64,000 bases of DNA from Entophlyctis helioformis (taxonomy: Eukaryota > Chytridiomycota > Chytridiomycetes > Chytridiales > Chytriomycetaceae), in the NCBI GenBank assembly GCA_025526915.1, contig JAHLKH010000028.1, positions 1-64,000 on the forward strand. The letters are read 5' to 3'. Position numbers and translations under genes: made by a program. Below, piece after piece: positions 1 through 11,400 of the stretch (within the stretch, counting starts at the first letter, position 1; every line of letters begins with the position of its first letter). The notes beneath the pieces were generated by a model. That model worked only from the letters and a program-made list of their open reading frames with translations, had not been told where the DNA came from and did no database searches.

Positions 1-558
1 CAGCTGTCGCTTGTCAAGGTGAGCAGCGACACGGTCGACCACGAGGGCCACACGCACGGCGGCGTTGCCATGCACACGCAGGAGAAGCACCTGATGGTGT
101 ACATTCTCGAGCTCGGCATCGCCACGCACTCGATCATCATCGGCATCACGCTCGGCGTCGAGAGCGCCGAGTTCACCACGCTCCTCGTTGCGCTCACGTT
201 CCACCAGTTCTTTGAGGGCATGGCGCTTTCTGCCGTGGTCATGGAGGCCAACTTCAAGCGCTGGTCGATGGCGCTCGGCATGGTTCTGTTCTACACGCTC
301 ACGACGCCGGTCGGCATTGCCATTGGCATCATGATCCACGAGACGTTCAACGCCAACGCCTCGAGCACGCTGCTGTCGACGGGCATCCTTGACGCCATCT
401 CGGCCGGCATTCTTGCATACGACGCGCTGGTCAACATTGTCGCGCCGCACTTTTCGGGCAAGACGTATCGCGGTGCGTCTGCTCCGTACAAGACGGTGCA
501 GCTGCTGGCCATGTACGTTGGCTGCACGGCCATGGCCATCATTGGCAAGTGGGCATAG
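1..558 (+). CDS. ZIP-family zinc/iron transporter, C-terminal part (5' end outside window)
   Basis: The reading frame is open from base 1 to a TAG at 556-558, so this is the 3' part of a gene that begins upstream. It encodes the last four or so membrane helices of a ZIP (ZRT/IRT-like) metal permease, which moves zinc or iron into the cytosol. A His-rich loop (HEGHTHGGVAMH) precedes a helix with the metal-site motif HSIIIGITLG, and the next helix carries HQFFEGMAL; together these are the TM4/TM5 binuclear metal site of the family. The protein ends in a short tail after the last helix (AMAIIGKWA). No intron is needed in this part. Whether it is a plasma-membrane or organellar ZIP cannot be told from the fragment. 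Confidence 0.9.
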   Translation, partial: QLSLVKVSSDTVDHEGHTHGGVAMHTQEKHLMVYILELGIATHSIIIGITLGVESAEFTTLLVALTFHQFFEGMALSAVVMEANFKRWSMALGMVLFYTLTTPVGIAIGIMIHETFNANASSTLLSTGILDAISAGILAYDALVNIVAPHFSGKTYRGASAPYKTVQLLAMYVGCTAMAIIGKWA

Positions 559-1511
559 ACTGGCTGCTGTCTTGGACGTCTGCCGTTGCCCGCGTGCCCC
601 TATAATCCATACCACTCCAACATAAAGTACCATTGTACCACTACACATTCTCTTTCGACTGCCAGCCAGCCGCGAGTCTTGGCCACTGGCGACGATCACC
701 CCCACACGCAGCTCGCAGCACTGGACAGACTGCCATTGCTGACCAATCTCAGATCCACCACAGATCGGCTTTGAGTGAGCATCAGAGTGAGACGTCGGCA
801 TTGAGATGAGAGACAGGTGTATGGAAAGAATGGATTATTGGAGAGGCTGGCGGACGCCTGCCCTTTATGCGTTTGGGAAGGGCCACAGCATGGTGGCCTA
901 TCATGGGCACACAGGGCAGATGGATGGGCCAATAAGAGCAAGTTGTCTTGAACGTGCTGATGGACGTTGTCGCGGGACCAGACTGGAGGTTGCCGACCAC
1001 GGTTGGCTGGATGGATCTTGAGGTTTGCGAGAGGACTTGAGTACGGTTGGGAGTCAGCTTAGGCGCTACTCCAGCAGACGAAGACGGATGCGGTTGACTA
1101 TTGGCTGACTTGGGGAAAGCCAATGCCACCCGCCCTCTTGCTCTCCATCGGCATCCATCGTCATCCATCTGCTAAGCGGCCCTCATCCCAGCCTTCCACA
1201 TGCACCTCCGACATCACATACTGTCCCCGATACCTCATCACTCCTGTGTATCCACCAACCGTCGGAATCCTCCGACATCTCATCATCTGTAGCAGTGCCT
1301 TTCATTGTGGTCCATGGCAACGTGAAGCACGTGGGAGAGGGGTTAGTGTGAGTGGAGGACCGACAGCCAATGGATTGTGAACGTGTGTCGGAGGTTGAAG
1401 TTTGGCTGGTGTACTGCCTCTGGATGAATGCCGACGCGTCACGACCTTAAAAGGTCCAACATATTGCACTGCCGCTGACTTCCTTCCCAAGCGATAGCAA
1501 CAGCGACTGCA
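559..1511. other. intergenic region, no gene recognised
   Basis: About 950 bases between the ZIP stop and the first ATG of the acyltransferase. I see only short, compositionally ordinary open frames and no protein motif, tRNA fold or repeat. It should hold the ZIP 3' UTR and the promoter of the next gene. Confidence 0.5.
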
Positions 1512-2936
1512 ATGCTCCTCGTGTGGGACCCCGTCGACGTCAACCTCTGGCTGGTGCAGCTCGCCATCCGTGAGTGTTTGTCGACCTGCGTGCTGCTCGT
1601 CCCCAACGCCTGGCCGCTGACCCAGCCTGCACACACGCACAACAGCCGTGCTGGTGCTGCTGTTCTTTGCGAGCGTCCGCCATACCTCCATCCCGCCGCC
1701 GCTGGCGGCAGTTGCTGTGTCGGCCGTTGCCCTGTCCATCCCGCTCGTCATCCAGCGGCACTCTGGCTTCTACGGCTTCCTCTGGAACGTGCTGCTTGCG
1801 CATGCCATCTTCACCGCCTTCCGCACCGTGTCCATGTCGTTCATGCCACGCTCGCTGCTGTCGGTCATCTCGCTGCCGCACTTTGTCGAGTGCTTTGTGA
1901 CGTTCGAGACACCGCAGACTCGAGCGCTGGAGGAGGCACAGCTGCGCAAGCGGCTGCAGCAGGCGGCCATGGCGGTTGCCAAGGGAGACCGCTCCCAGGC
2001 CGCTGCTCGCCGTGTGGCTCGTCTGCAGCGGTCCATCTCGTCGATCGTGCCTCGCAGCAAGCAGACGTGGACGTATGCGGCCGGCGTGGCGATCAAGGTG
2101 GCTGTGAATGTCCTGGTCGTTGCCCTGTGCTTGTCCTACTTGGTCATCGTGCCTGCCAACGACCCGATCCCCGAGATGCGGCTGTTCATGTTTGACGATG
2201 CCAAGTTTGGCATAGATCTGGTTGTGTTCTATGCACTGTTCTACTCGTTGCTGCAAGTAGGCAAGTGTCGATGCATGCCATGGACACACTCCCCTGCGCA
2301 CACCTCCCTGCACACGGCCCACTCTGACGCGCATGCCTCCAACAGCCTACACGAGCACGTTCCACGTGTGGTCGGTGGTGCTCAACGTGCCGTTCCGGCC
2401 CATCATGGACTCGCCGTTTCTTGCAACAAGCCTTCGCGACTTTTGGTCGTTCAGATGGAACCACATTGTCCAAAAGTCGCTCCGTGATGTCGCCTTTGTG
2501 CCTGTTCTTGGTCAACTGCGCAGGATCAACCCTCCGCCAACGTCGCGCTCGTCGGCATCGCCGCCCATGTGGCACGTTGGCGTTGCATGCATCTGCACGT
2601 TTCTGCTGAGTGCGGCGCTGCACGAGTACACCTCCTTTGCCGCGACAGACAAGCCAACGACGTGGGAGAAGGCGCCTTCTTCCTCGTCCACGGCGGCCTG
2701 GTGGTCGCTGAGATGGTTGTTGGCAGCCTGTGCCTCCGCGTCTTGCGCTTCAACCCCATTGAGGAGACCCCCAAGTGGATCTCTGTGCCATTGACGTCTC
2801 CATGCTGCTGTGCACAGCGCCCATGTTCTTTGCCCCCTGGATGCGCGACTCGACCGTGACCAAGGCCGTTCCGCCGGCAGCCGCAGACGCTCTTCGGTCG
2901 TGGTGGTCGGCTGCTCGCCATGCGGCGTTTCAGTGA
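1512..2936 (+). CDS. wax-synthase-like MBOAT O-acyltransferase (two apparent 1-base losses)
   Basis: Multi-pass membrane acyltransferase of the wax synthase (MBOAT_2) group, which esterifies an acyl-CoA to an alcohol or sterol. Proposed exons: 1512-1569, 1646-2260, 2346-2936. The second intron fits only as a GC-AG intron (GTAG then GCAAGT at 2261), giving LLQVAYTSTFHVW. Hallmarks: PFRPIMDSP, SLRDFWSFRWNH (the family's conserved SLRDFWxxRWH block) and SAALHEY, whose His is the expected catalytic residue. The frame then breaks twice. Near 2664-2666 TTW should continue GEGAFFLVHGG, as if a G were missing from GGG. Near 2797-2801 it must shift again to reach APMFFAPWMRD and the stop at 2934. Adding one base at each site gives a 421-residue protein, a usual length. 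Sequence error or a recent pseudogene are both possible; the full-length conservation favours error. Confidence 0.75.
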
Positions 2937-3992
2937 AACCGCAAATGAACAATGCTTTGTCCGTGTTTGGTGCACTGCCTCTGTCACCGACCACGCTTCC
3001 TCTGATTCGCCGACCGCGCCGGCGGCGTTTGGCCACCAGCACGTGGCGGGCAAAACGCGGCACTGGCACAGGCCCAGCCGTCTCGGCCACCATGCGGCCA
3101 CCATGCGGCCACCATGCGGCAGTCATGTGCCCGCTTTCCCAGTAGCCTCTACCCCGCCATTGCCACCATTCCAGCCAGCCCAGCCAGCACAACATTGCAA
3201 GCAGCATCGCAAGCCACCCGCAAACTCCGCACGTCCGACTCGCCGCACCAGCATCCGCCACACACCGCCGCCCGTCTGCACGCAGCCACCCGCTCCGCAC
3301 CCACTCCGGCACCCACTCCGTGCCCCGTGTTCCGTAAGCAGTCGCCCCAGGCAACGCCTTATATTGCGTGCATTCAAACACCCTCTTGCTGCCCCCCAGC
3401 ACTGCGCTTGGATTCCTCTTGTCCACGCCGCCTGCTTCTCCAGACGTCTGCCTGCCGTCTGCCCGCCAGCAGCACCAGCACCTCTAGCAGCAGCACCTCT
3501 AGCACCCAGTAGCAGTCGCAGCCTACCAAGCCGCCGCCCATCCACAAGTTATCGCCAAGCCTGCCGCTCTTCCTCATCCTCTTCCTCTTCCTCCTCATTG
3601 TGCAAGGCTTGTTTGCTTTGCCCTGCCCGGATCTGCTCTGTTCTGTGCAGCCCATCGTCGGTCAGTCCACGCATGCACGCACCTGCGCCAGTGTCTGCAG
3701 CGGTAAATGCAACTGCAACTCACACCTCCACCACCACCAACTGCTGCCCGCTTGTGCCGACTCTGCTTGTTACTACCATGCCGCAACGCCGTCCACAACA
3801 GTTCGTCGGCTCGTTGTCGGCTCATCTGCGCTCTCCGTTGTGTTTCACCGTGCTTTCGGCGCGTGATTGTCAAAACGGTCTTTGCCGCACGCATCCCTTT
3901 TTCAGCCCTCCTGAGCCTTCTGTTCAAGCCTTCGCCTGAGCCTTGACCGCCAGCCTTGTCCGCTCGCCTCGCAGCCAGCCTCGCAGCCCCAC
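2937..3992. other. intergenic / long leader upstream of the zinc-finger gene
   Basis: About 1 kb of pyrimidine- and CAC-rich sequence. Near 3090-3118 the unit CCACCATGCGG is repeated three times in tandem. Several frames are open only because of low complexity (Ser/Pro/Arg-rich translations), and I see no domain in any of them. The region probably holds the acyltransferase 3' UTR and the promoter and leader of the zinc-finger gene. Confidence 0.45.
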
Positions 3993-4045
3993 ATGCAACC
4001 CCACATGCAGCCCAGCCCTTCGACCTCGCCAAGCATCCCAAGCAT

Positions 4046-4088
<43 letters not shown>

Positions 4089-5888
4089 GAGTTGCCTGCC
4101 AGCTCGGCGCCATCTGGTGCACAGGCCGCTTTGTCAGCTGAGCGGCGCCAGCCTCTCCAGCACCAGCCTCTCCATCACCAGCCGTCTGAGCATGCACACC
4201 ACCACCACCACCACCATCACTACTACCAGCACCAACAGCAGTACCACCACACCAACAGCACCACCAACAGCACCACCACCACTTGCCGCCATGCCCAAGC
4301 CGCATGCCCTATTTGCAACAGACTCCTCCGTCGTCGTCCTGCCCTTCGCCTGCCCAGCCCCATCAGTTTTGCAAGACACTGGCGCCTCTGATCACCACCA
4401 CCACCAGCAGCAGCACACAACAATCGCTTCGGCTCCATTGTCAAGCCTCGGCCGTTGGGACCGTCTCTGCCAAAGACCCCTGTCCGCCTTCCGTCTATCA
4501 AAGAATTGCTTGCACTGTCCACTCAAGCGCCTGCGCCTCTCCACTCGCCAGTGTCCGCATCCCCTGGATCGCTGTTCAACCTGCCACGACTGGCCACATC
4601 CAGGCCGCCTTCTTCAAGTTCGTCGCTGCCCTCTGTCTTTCAGACAACGCCAACATCCGCTTCGCCGCTGGAATCGCAGCAGCTTCCATCCATGTCGGCA
4701 TCTTACCCAAGTTCACGGTTCCAAAACTATGCTGCTCCCGGTAAGTCTTTTGCGAGGCAGGACCTGCGGATATCTGTAAAAGTGCCGTGCTGACACGCCT
4801 TCTCTAGACACGTCCATGTCGCATTTGCAATCCATCGAGCCTTCCATGGCAGCGTCTCTCGTGCAGTCATCGTCCGCTCCATGACTCCCATCGTGTCTCC
4901 ACGGACGGCATGGGCACGCACTCTGAATACCCAAGCAGACCCGTCGCTGCCCATGCTGCCCAGCACATTTAATCCACACAACTTGCCTGCCCCGGTCGGA
5001 TCTCGCGCTGCCACCGAGTCGCATGCACGTCGCCTGCCAGTGCGCTTCGCTTCCTCTCCCTCCTCCTTTGGCAGTCCTTCGAGCCACCCCTATGCCGGAA
5101 ACGCCAAAACCCACGAGCAAGCGCCGGGTCTCCCGCCCCCGAAAGACATCTTTCGCTCTGATGAGTCCCACGCAGACTTGGACAAGTCCTTTACATTGGC
5201 TTACGGCGCCAATCACGTCAAAGAAGATCTGCACGGCAACCGGACGATCAGCAAGAGACTAACGGTAACGGCTTGTTGATCGCGTCACCTACTCAAGACA
5301 AGCTTGCCCATCTGCAGCCCCACCGTGGCTCGTCGTCCAGCCAACCATACACGGATGCCCACCTCGTCAGAGCCAAGTCGCCCTCCTCTGCTGGCGCGTC
5401 GTTTCCCGCCGACACTATCATGTATGGCGACGAGCGCGTGTCGCCTGCAACTACCCAGGGCGACGTGGCAGCGACGAAAACTCGTCTTCATCCGCCAAGA
5501 CATTCCGGTGCCCGCAGTGCTCCAAAAAGTTCACACGCCGATAAACCTGCAAAGCCATCTCCGCTGCCACACAATCGAGCGGCCATTTTCCTGCTCCTTT
5601 TGCCAAGCCACCTTTGTTCGCAAGCACGACCTCCAGCGTCATGTGCGGTCGCTTCATTCCTCCGACCGTCCACACGTGTGTCCGCACTGCCAGGTGTCGT
5701 TTGCACGCGCAGACGGTCTCAAGCGACACCTCGAAACCGAGCAGCGGATCCAGCAGAGCATGCCGAATGGCGATGGCCTTCATGCTCTCATCCATGGGTC
5801 TTTGGCTGTGTCCAGCCATGATGCTGGGCTTGACGGCCATGCGCACGGATCTGCTACCCATCAGCCCAGCGTCCACAACAGCAACTAG
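3993..5888 (+). CDS. C2H2 zinc-finger transcription factor, reading frame interrupted
   Basis: Probable sequence-specific DNA-binding regulator. The N-terminal two thirds are low complexity (poly-Gln from a CAG run, His- and Thr-rich stretches), then a segment with PSIKELLAL. An intron 4741-4807 (GTAAGT...CTAG) keeps phase. The C-terminus has three C2H2 fingers: finger 1 begins CPQCSKKFTRR, finger 2 contains CSFCQATFVRKHDLQRHV and finger 3 CPHCQVSFARADGLKRH. The frame changes several times. The clearest case is inside finger 1, near 5540-5545, where one base is missing between FTRR and the helix NLQSHLRCH. Fingers 2 and 3 are intact in one frame to the stop at 5886. The start at 3993 is the first ATG of the Gln-rich frame and is uncertain. 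The target genes cannot be inferred. Confidence 0.6.
4047..4087 (+). repeat. CAG trinucleotide run coding poly-Gln
   Basis: About 13-14 tandem CAG units, in frame with the N-terminal part of the zinc-finger protein, giving a run of glutamines. Expected to be length-polymorphic. Confidence 0.9.
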
Positions 5889-6211
5889 CCGTCTCGCACC
5901 AGCACAACCGCTGCAACACATTGGCGTGTACATACATACAAAACGCATGTGGATATATTCGGCAACCACATCAACCTTTAGCTATCACGCTCTCTCCTAT
6001 TGCTTGGCTCTCGTTACTCTCCCCAACGCCTTCTTATATCAACTTATATCACCGCTCTCTATACTTGTTGTTGTCCTTGTTGTCGACCTCCCTACCGTTC
6101 TGACTTTCAGTAAATGACTTTCTTCTTGAAGCACACGAGTACATTTATCCCATGCCACGGTGGCTGTGCACCACGATCACCGCAAGACACCAGCACGGCG
6201 CGCCGATGAGA
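5889..6211. other. convergent intergenic region
   Basis: About 320 bases, AT-richer than its surroundings, between the stop of the zinc-finger gene (+) and the stop of the aminotransferase (-). Likely holds both 3' UTRs. No gene seen. Confidence 0.5.
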
Positions 6212-7819
6212 TCACAGACACAGCTGGCGCAGCACACGGCAAAGACGCTCTGCTCCTTGAACCAACCGCTCCTCGTCATACATGGCAAACGACACTCGGA
6301 ACCACGAGCCGTGCGTCTGGTCCGTCGAGAACGCGTTGCCTGGCGTCATGGACACGCGTTCTGGAGTCACCGCCTTGTCTGTGCTGCGCATCTTGGGCCG
6401 GTCCTTGTGGCCCTTGTCCGCCTCGTCACACGCTACAAGATACTCGCGTACATCCAATGTCGTCACGCTGGGCGGCAGCCGTGTCAGCTTGACCCACACA
6501 AAGAACCCGCCCGTCGGCACCAGGAAGGACGCCATGCTGTTGTCGCCGCCAACGTCCAGCCCTTTGGCGAGTGCCTGGCACAGGGCTGCACAGCGACTGG
6601 CGTAGACGGTGCGCAGACGCTGCAAATGCTTGTCCACAAGACCCAACTCGAGCGCTAACAGCATGATCGTGGATGTGACGTGGTTGGGGCATCCGCCCGA
6701 GAACAGCAGTCCAGACTTGTCGAGCTGCGTGATGATCCCTGGCGCCGCTTCCACCCACCCCAGCCGCAGTCCCGGCGCCACAATCTTGCTGAAGCTGCCG
6801 TTGGAAATGATATGGCCAAAGCGCTCCTGTGGCGATCCGTTGCGTGACGGTTGCGATGCCAGAGACGAGTCAAACGATACGAGGCGATCGGGAATGGGGT
6901 CGGCCGTAAAGGGCAGCAGCTGGTACACATCGTCGCATACAATCAGCATGTCGTGGTCGCGTGCGAGAGCGGCCAGATCGCGGCGGCGGTCTGTGCTCAG
7001 TGTTGTGCCCGTTGGGTTGGAGAACGTCGGCACCAGATACAGCATAAACGGAAACCGTTTGGGGGCGAACCCTGGCCCTGAAGGCTGGGGCTGGGATTGC
7101 CGCGGAGAAGGACAACGGGACTCGAGCTCACGACGCAGGCAGTCGACTTGGATGCCGTGGTCATCGACTGGAATGGCGACCAGGTCTTTGCGCTGGATGC
7201 CGTGGTCTTCAAGCACGCGGATCGCAAGAAAGTACGTGGGGTTCTCGATAAAGATGACCGTCTGTGCGTCAGTGAACATGGTGATGATGCTGTGTGTTGG
7301 TGGTCTGGCTGTCAGCTGCTCGTTGGCGCGGTTGGATGCGAGACCTGACGAGATCAGCTCACTTTGAGAACGATTGGGATGCGCCGTTGGTGATGCACAG
7401 GCTTTCTGGCTGGACAGGCACACTGCCGCCGTACTGTCTTGTCAGAAACTTGGCGAGCTATCGTGGCAGAGGCGGCAGCCGTAGCAGCCGTAGCAGCGGT
7501 GGCGCAGTCGCGGGAGGGTCAGCCACAAGCAGCAGGCTGACAGCGCCTTGTCTGGAACACACCTCGATGCGAAAACGCAGGTCGCCGAGGATGGGGCCGT
7601 ACTGGAGGGAGTTGTGGGCATCCGGCTGAGCAAAGCGGTGTGCAGCAGCCTGCGCAAACAGCGCAGACGGCAGCAGGTCGGCGCCGGGAGCGCCAAACTC
7701 GAACGACACCCAGTCTGGCCGCTCGTCTGCAGCAGCCGGTTAGCAGCGTGTCCGAGACGCACAGATCTGGGCAGCGCACCTGTCGGGAACAGCGTCACAT
7801 CGCCCTGCTTAAACGGCAT
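6212..7819 (-). CDS. PLP-dependent class I/II aminotransferase (2-aminoadipate-transaminase-like)
   Basis: Cytosolic or mitochondrial fold-type I aminotransferase. Exons on the minus strand: 7819-7780, 7726-7563, 7457-7363, 7289-6212; all three introns keep phase with GT-AG ends and give 458 residues. An apparent frame jump near 7720 is resolved by the 53-base first intron (CTAAC branch-like site, CTGCAG end), not by an indel. Motifs in order: SFEFGAPGADLLPS and LQYGPILGDLRFR (N-terminal arm), ITNGASQS (phosphate-binding loop), PTFSNPTGTTLS, CDDVYQLL (the Asp/Tyr pair contacting the cofactor) and SNGSFSKIVAPGLRLGW, whose Lys near residue 267 should bind PLP. The C-terminus has WFRVSFAMYDEE with the carboxylate-binding Arg. 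It most resembles the fungal YER152C/AADAT-like group, but the substrate is not certain. Confidence 0.85.
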
Positions 7820-7879
7820 GATGATCGCTTTAATGGCAAGATGCGGATGTGCATGGCGGCGTGCTCCGAGGCCGCACAG

Positions 7880-8357
7880 TCACCGCCGTTGGCTCAGCAA
7901 GGCCAGGATGCGGGCGTCGCCGGCTTGCTCTGCAAGCGAGAGCGGCGTCCGTCCGTCAGCGTCGGGCAGATCCGTCCTTGCGCCACGCCGCAGGAGCATC
8001 GCAGCCACATCGGCGTGGCCGCCAACGATCGCACGATGGAGCGGTGTGGTCTGCAGCTCGGGCGTCTGTGCGTCGACGTCGGCGCCGAGATCCAGCAGGC
8101 GCTGGCACACGGCAGCGTGCCCTTGGCGTGCGCGTAGTGCAGTGCCGTGAACCCCGACGAGTCTCGCTGATCGATGCCGGCTCGTGCCGACGGCGTCTGC
8201 AGCAGCTTGCCCAGCCGCGGGAGCGAGCCGCCTGTGCAGCCGCATGCAACGACCGCTCCCAGTCCATCTCGTCCAGCGTCTGCGCAAACGCCTGTGCGGC
8301 CGCCCGGCCAGGCACGAGCACGAGTCGCCTGTGTGTGCGTGGTGCGTGGCCTGACAT
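7880..8357 (-). CDS. ANKRD39: small ankyrin-repeat protein, ANKRD39-like (two apparent 1-base losses)
   Basis: Short protein of about 159 residues made almost entirely of four ankyrin repeats, resembling animal ANKRD39. Start at 8357 gives an N-terminus ending MDWERSLHAAAQA. The frame then moves to GSLPRLGKLLQ...GFTALHYAHAKG and again to HAAVCQRLLDLGADVDAQ, TPLHRAIVGGHADVAAMLL and TPLSLAEQAGDARI. The two changes fall at short G/C runs (near 8228 and 8118). Each needs one extra base, after which the length is a multiple of three and repeats align end to end. The gene starts 80 bases from the IP3 receptor ATG in divergent orientation. ANKRD39 is conserved mainly in ciliated eukaryotes, which fits a zoosporic fungus; the molecular role is unknown. 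Confidence 0.65.
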
Positions 8358-8437
8358 TGCGTCACTGACGCAAAGATCGCGACGCGGCTTCGTTAACGAC
8401 AACAAGCAAGCAAGCCCAACTAACACACACACACCAG

Positions 8438-11400
8438 ATGCATCCAGCAGCAGCATCCGGTGCGGCTGCCGGCATACCACCATTGGGTGCATCGTCTGCC
8501 TTGCCGCAAGCTGCGCCGTCTGCATCGCTGGCCAATGGCGGCCGCTTGTCGCTGCAGACGAACAACGCCGCAGTGCCTGGCTCGAGTGGAGCGGGCATCA
8601 ACGGCCCAGTGCATGCATCCTCGGGTGCTGCCAATGGAGGCGGCGGGGCGGGGGGGAGGCGCTGCCGGCGCACAGACCAGCAATGGCGCCGGCGCAGGCG
8701 CTGGGCAGGGCACAACCGGCGCAGGCACACGGCAAAGCCACGAGCGGTTTCTGCTCTACGGCGACACCATTTCGGTTCTCTCTGAAGACAGCCAGAAGCT
8801 GTTTGTGGACGGCAGTCTGCGCCAGTTTGGCCGCCTCATGCCGCTGTGGGCCATCGAGCAGGGCGGTCTCGGCGATCTGCGCAAGGGCCTGTTTGTGATC
8901 GAGCCCCAGCTGTCCTACAAGGCCATCAAGGTACGCCTACACCTGCTCTGTAGCTGGATCTGGGCCGACTTTAGATCCGTTCTGTGGCTGGTGGCTGACT
9001 GCCCGTGCATGCCCTTGAACCGGCCAGGCTTATCGCAGGCTGGTCGAGCGCAACCTGGATGCCGATTTGCTGCACTACACGGTCCTTGAACGGCCGCTGC
9101 CGCTCTCGTCAGGCGGCAGCTCGCCAGACTCGGTCGGCATGGCACAGATGCAGGCTGCACGGCAAGCCGCGCAGGACGAGCTCAAGAGCAACGACGCAGA
9201 GATCGAGAGGCTGCGCGGCAAGCCAGTGTACTACGGCACTGTCATCCAGATGCGCAACATCAGCACGAACAAGTACATCTCGGTCGACTCGCGTGAGCCG
9301 TGCGAGTCTGATCCGTCCGTCGCGCGCATCAGCGCAGTCAGATACCTGGGCAAAGAAGCCCTCTTTCGCATCCTGCCAAAGTTTCGCATTCGTGCCGAGG
9401 GCGAGCCTGTCCGCATCTCCGACTCGGTCATCTTGCAAGGCGTACGCACCGACACGTTCCTTGGTGTCGCCATGCCGCGCGTCCGCATGCTCTTTGGCGA
9501 CTCTGATTTGGGCTTGCGCAGTCGCAACAGCACAACAGCACCACCGGTCCACGATAGTCCTCCTGCTGGATACAGCGCATCGGTTCCCTTGTCTGGACAC
9601 GCAGCCGGGAGTGGCCATGGGCATGGGCATGGGCATGGGCATGGCACGGCATGGTCATGGGCTAGCTACAGGGACTGTGCCCGGCTTTGGATCGACGGGT
9701 GTCTTTGGACGCGCGGCATACGAGTCGCGGTTTGCCACAACTGGGACAGATACACCCGCGTCTCTTGGCACCGTCAATGGCGTCTCGGGCGTGCAGTCTT
9801 TTTTGGAGGCGTGCGCGTCGTCAGTCACCCACGGCTGGACACTGCAGCTGTTCACCGGTGCATGGGCCAACGCAGACTCGCTCTCGCGTCAGATCCGCAA
9901 GGGCATGTACATCCGTCTCTACCACAAGGAGATGGAGGGATACGTCATGTCTGCACCGACCATTCTCGATCCAGACGCGGTGCCCATCCTCGGCCAGCAG
10001 GTGCAACTGGCGCGCTACATCTTTGACCCGCTGAACCCGATCGAGTCCAGCTCTGCGCTCACTTTTTGGCAGATCGAGGACGTGGATGCGTTCCGAGGCG
10101 GCGCTGTTTCTTGGAGATCTGCCATTCGTCTCAAGCACGCTGCTACAGGCCTGTACCTCAAAGTAGTTCCGGCCGACACTGGAAACGGGGACATGGACGA
10201 GTTTGACGAGGACGGCAACCTCATCATTGACAGCGACAGCAGCAGCGGGTTTGATTCCGACGAAGACGGCTACTACAGCGGACGGTCTCTGCGTTTCCTT
10301 GTCGCATTGACAGACGTGCCTGGCCAGCCCGACGATACCGAGCCGGACGCGACGCTCTTTGACATGGTGCAAGTCAACCCAGAGGCAACGCATGTCACAT
10401 CGGCGGCTTTGTTCGTCTGCGCAACATTGCCACTGGCACATGGCTGCACGCGGTCGAGTCCAAGACGAGCCTGCACAGCCGTGCCTCGGACGACGAGGAC
10501 GATACACCGAGTCTGCTGGGCTTCATTCCGTCGTCATCATTGCGTCTGCGTCGAGGCGTACGCAACAAGTACCATCTGACTGCATCGGCCCACATGAACC
10601 CGCAGGACTACTTCAACCTGTCCGTGGTCGAGCCAGACATTGTGCACCGCCTGGGCTTTGTGCAGAGCATGATTCCTACCCTCTTGGATTTTGTCGTCAA
10701 AGAGCGGCCCGTGACGGTCGACGACGCATCCGTGTTTCCCATCTCCAAGAAAGAGGACCTCGAGATCCAAAACATCCTGTCGGCACTCATCTTCTTTTGC
10801 ACACACTCGGACGACTTGGACCCGCTCACTCGAGTCGGCACGCCCGAGCTGCTCAACCAACACTGCTGCGCGAGTCGGGCATCATCCAGATCATGATGTG
10901 GATCATCCAGATTCCCTTCAGTGTCGAAACACGAATGGATGTCCGCCATCTCATCCTGCCAGACGACACGCCGTTCCCGTCTCTTGGCGACCTTGGCTCG
11001 GAAGACGGCGGATCCATGTTTGCATCCGACATGGCCGTCAATGCCCATTCAACGACGCCTGTACTGCACGTGAACGATGTCGATCGCCATCTCAGCCAGA
11101 GTCCGCTCATGATAGGCAGCGACGATGAACTGCCAGGCCTCACGAGCAAAGCTGATGTCAATGGAGACGCCGTCGACGGATCCAGCAGCAGCGGTACGCT
11201 TGGCACCAACTTTGGACTCGTCAGCACCAACATCAGCAGCGTTGCCAATGGAACGGCAGGCTTGCGGTCCGTCCCGCCGATCCTGCTGTCTACCGAAGCA
11301 TCCGCGCTTGACCCGCCTCTGCTCACGACGACACCCGCGACGCCTGCGATTCCAAAGTCGCCCAACCCAATGTGCCGCCCATACTCGCCATTCCCAAGCA

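Noticed and set aside
7709..7819. Apparent frameshift in the aminotransferase N-terminus
   Set aside because: A 53-base GT-AG intron (7779-7727) with a CTAAC branch-like site joins the two parts in phase.
9600..9660. GGGCAT hexamer run as a possible regulatory or telomere-like repeat
   Set aside because: It is coding sequence inside the IP3 receptor (Gly-His repeats), not an independent element.
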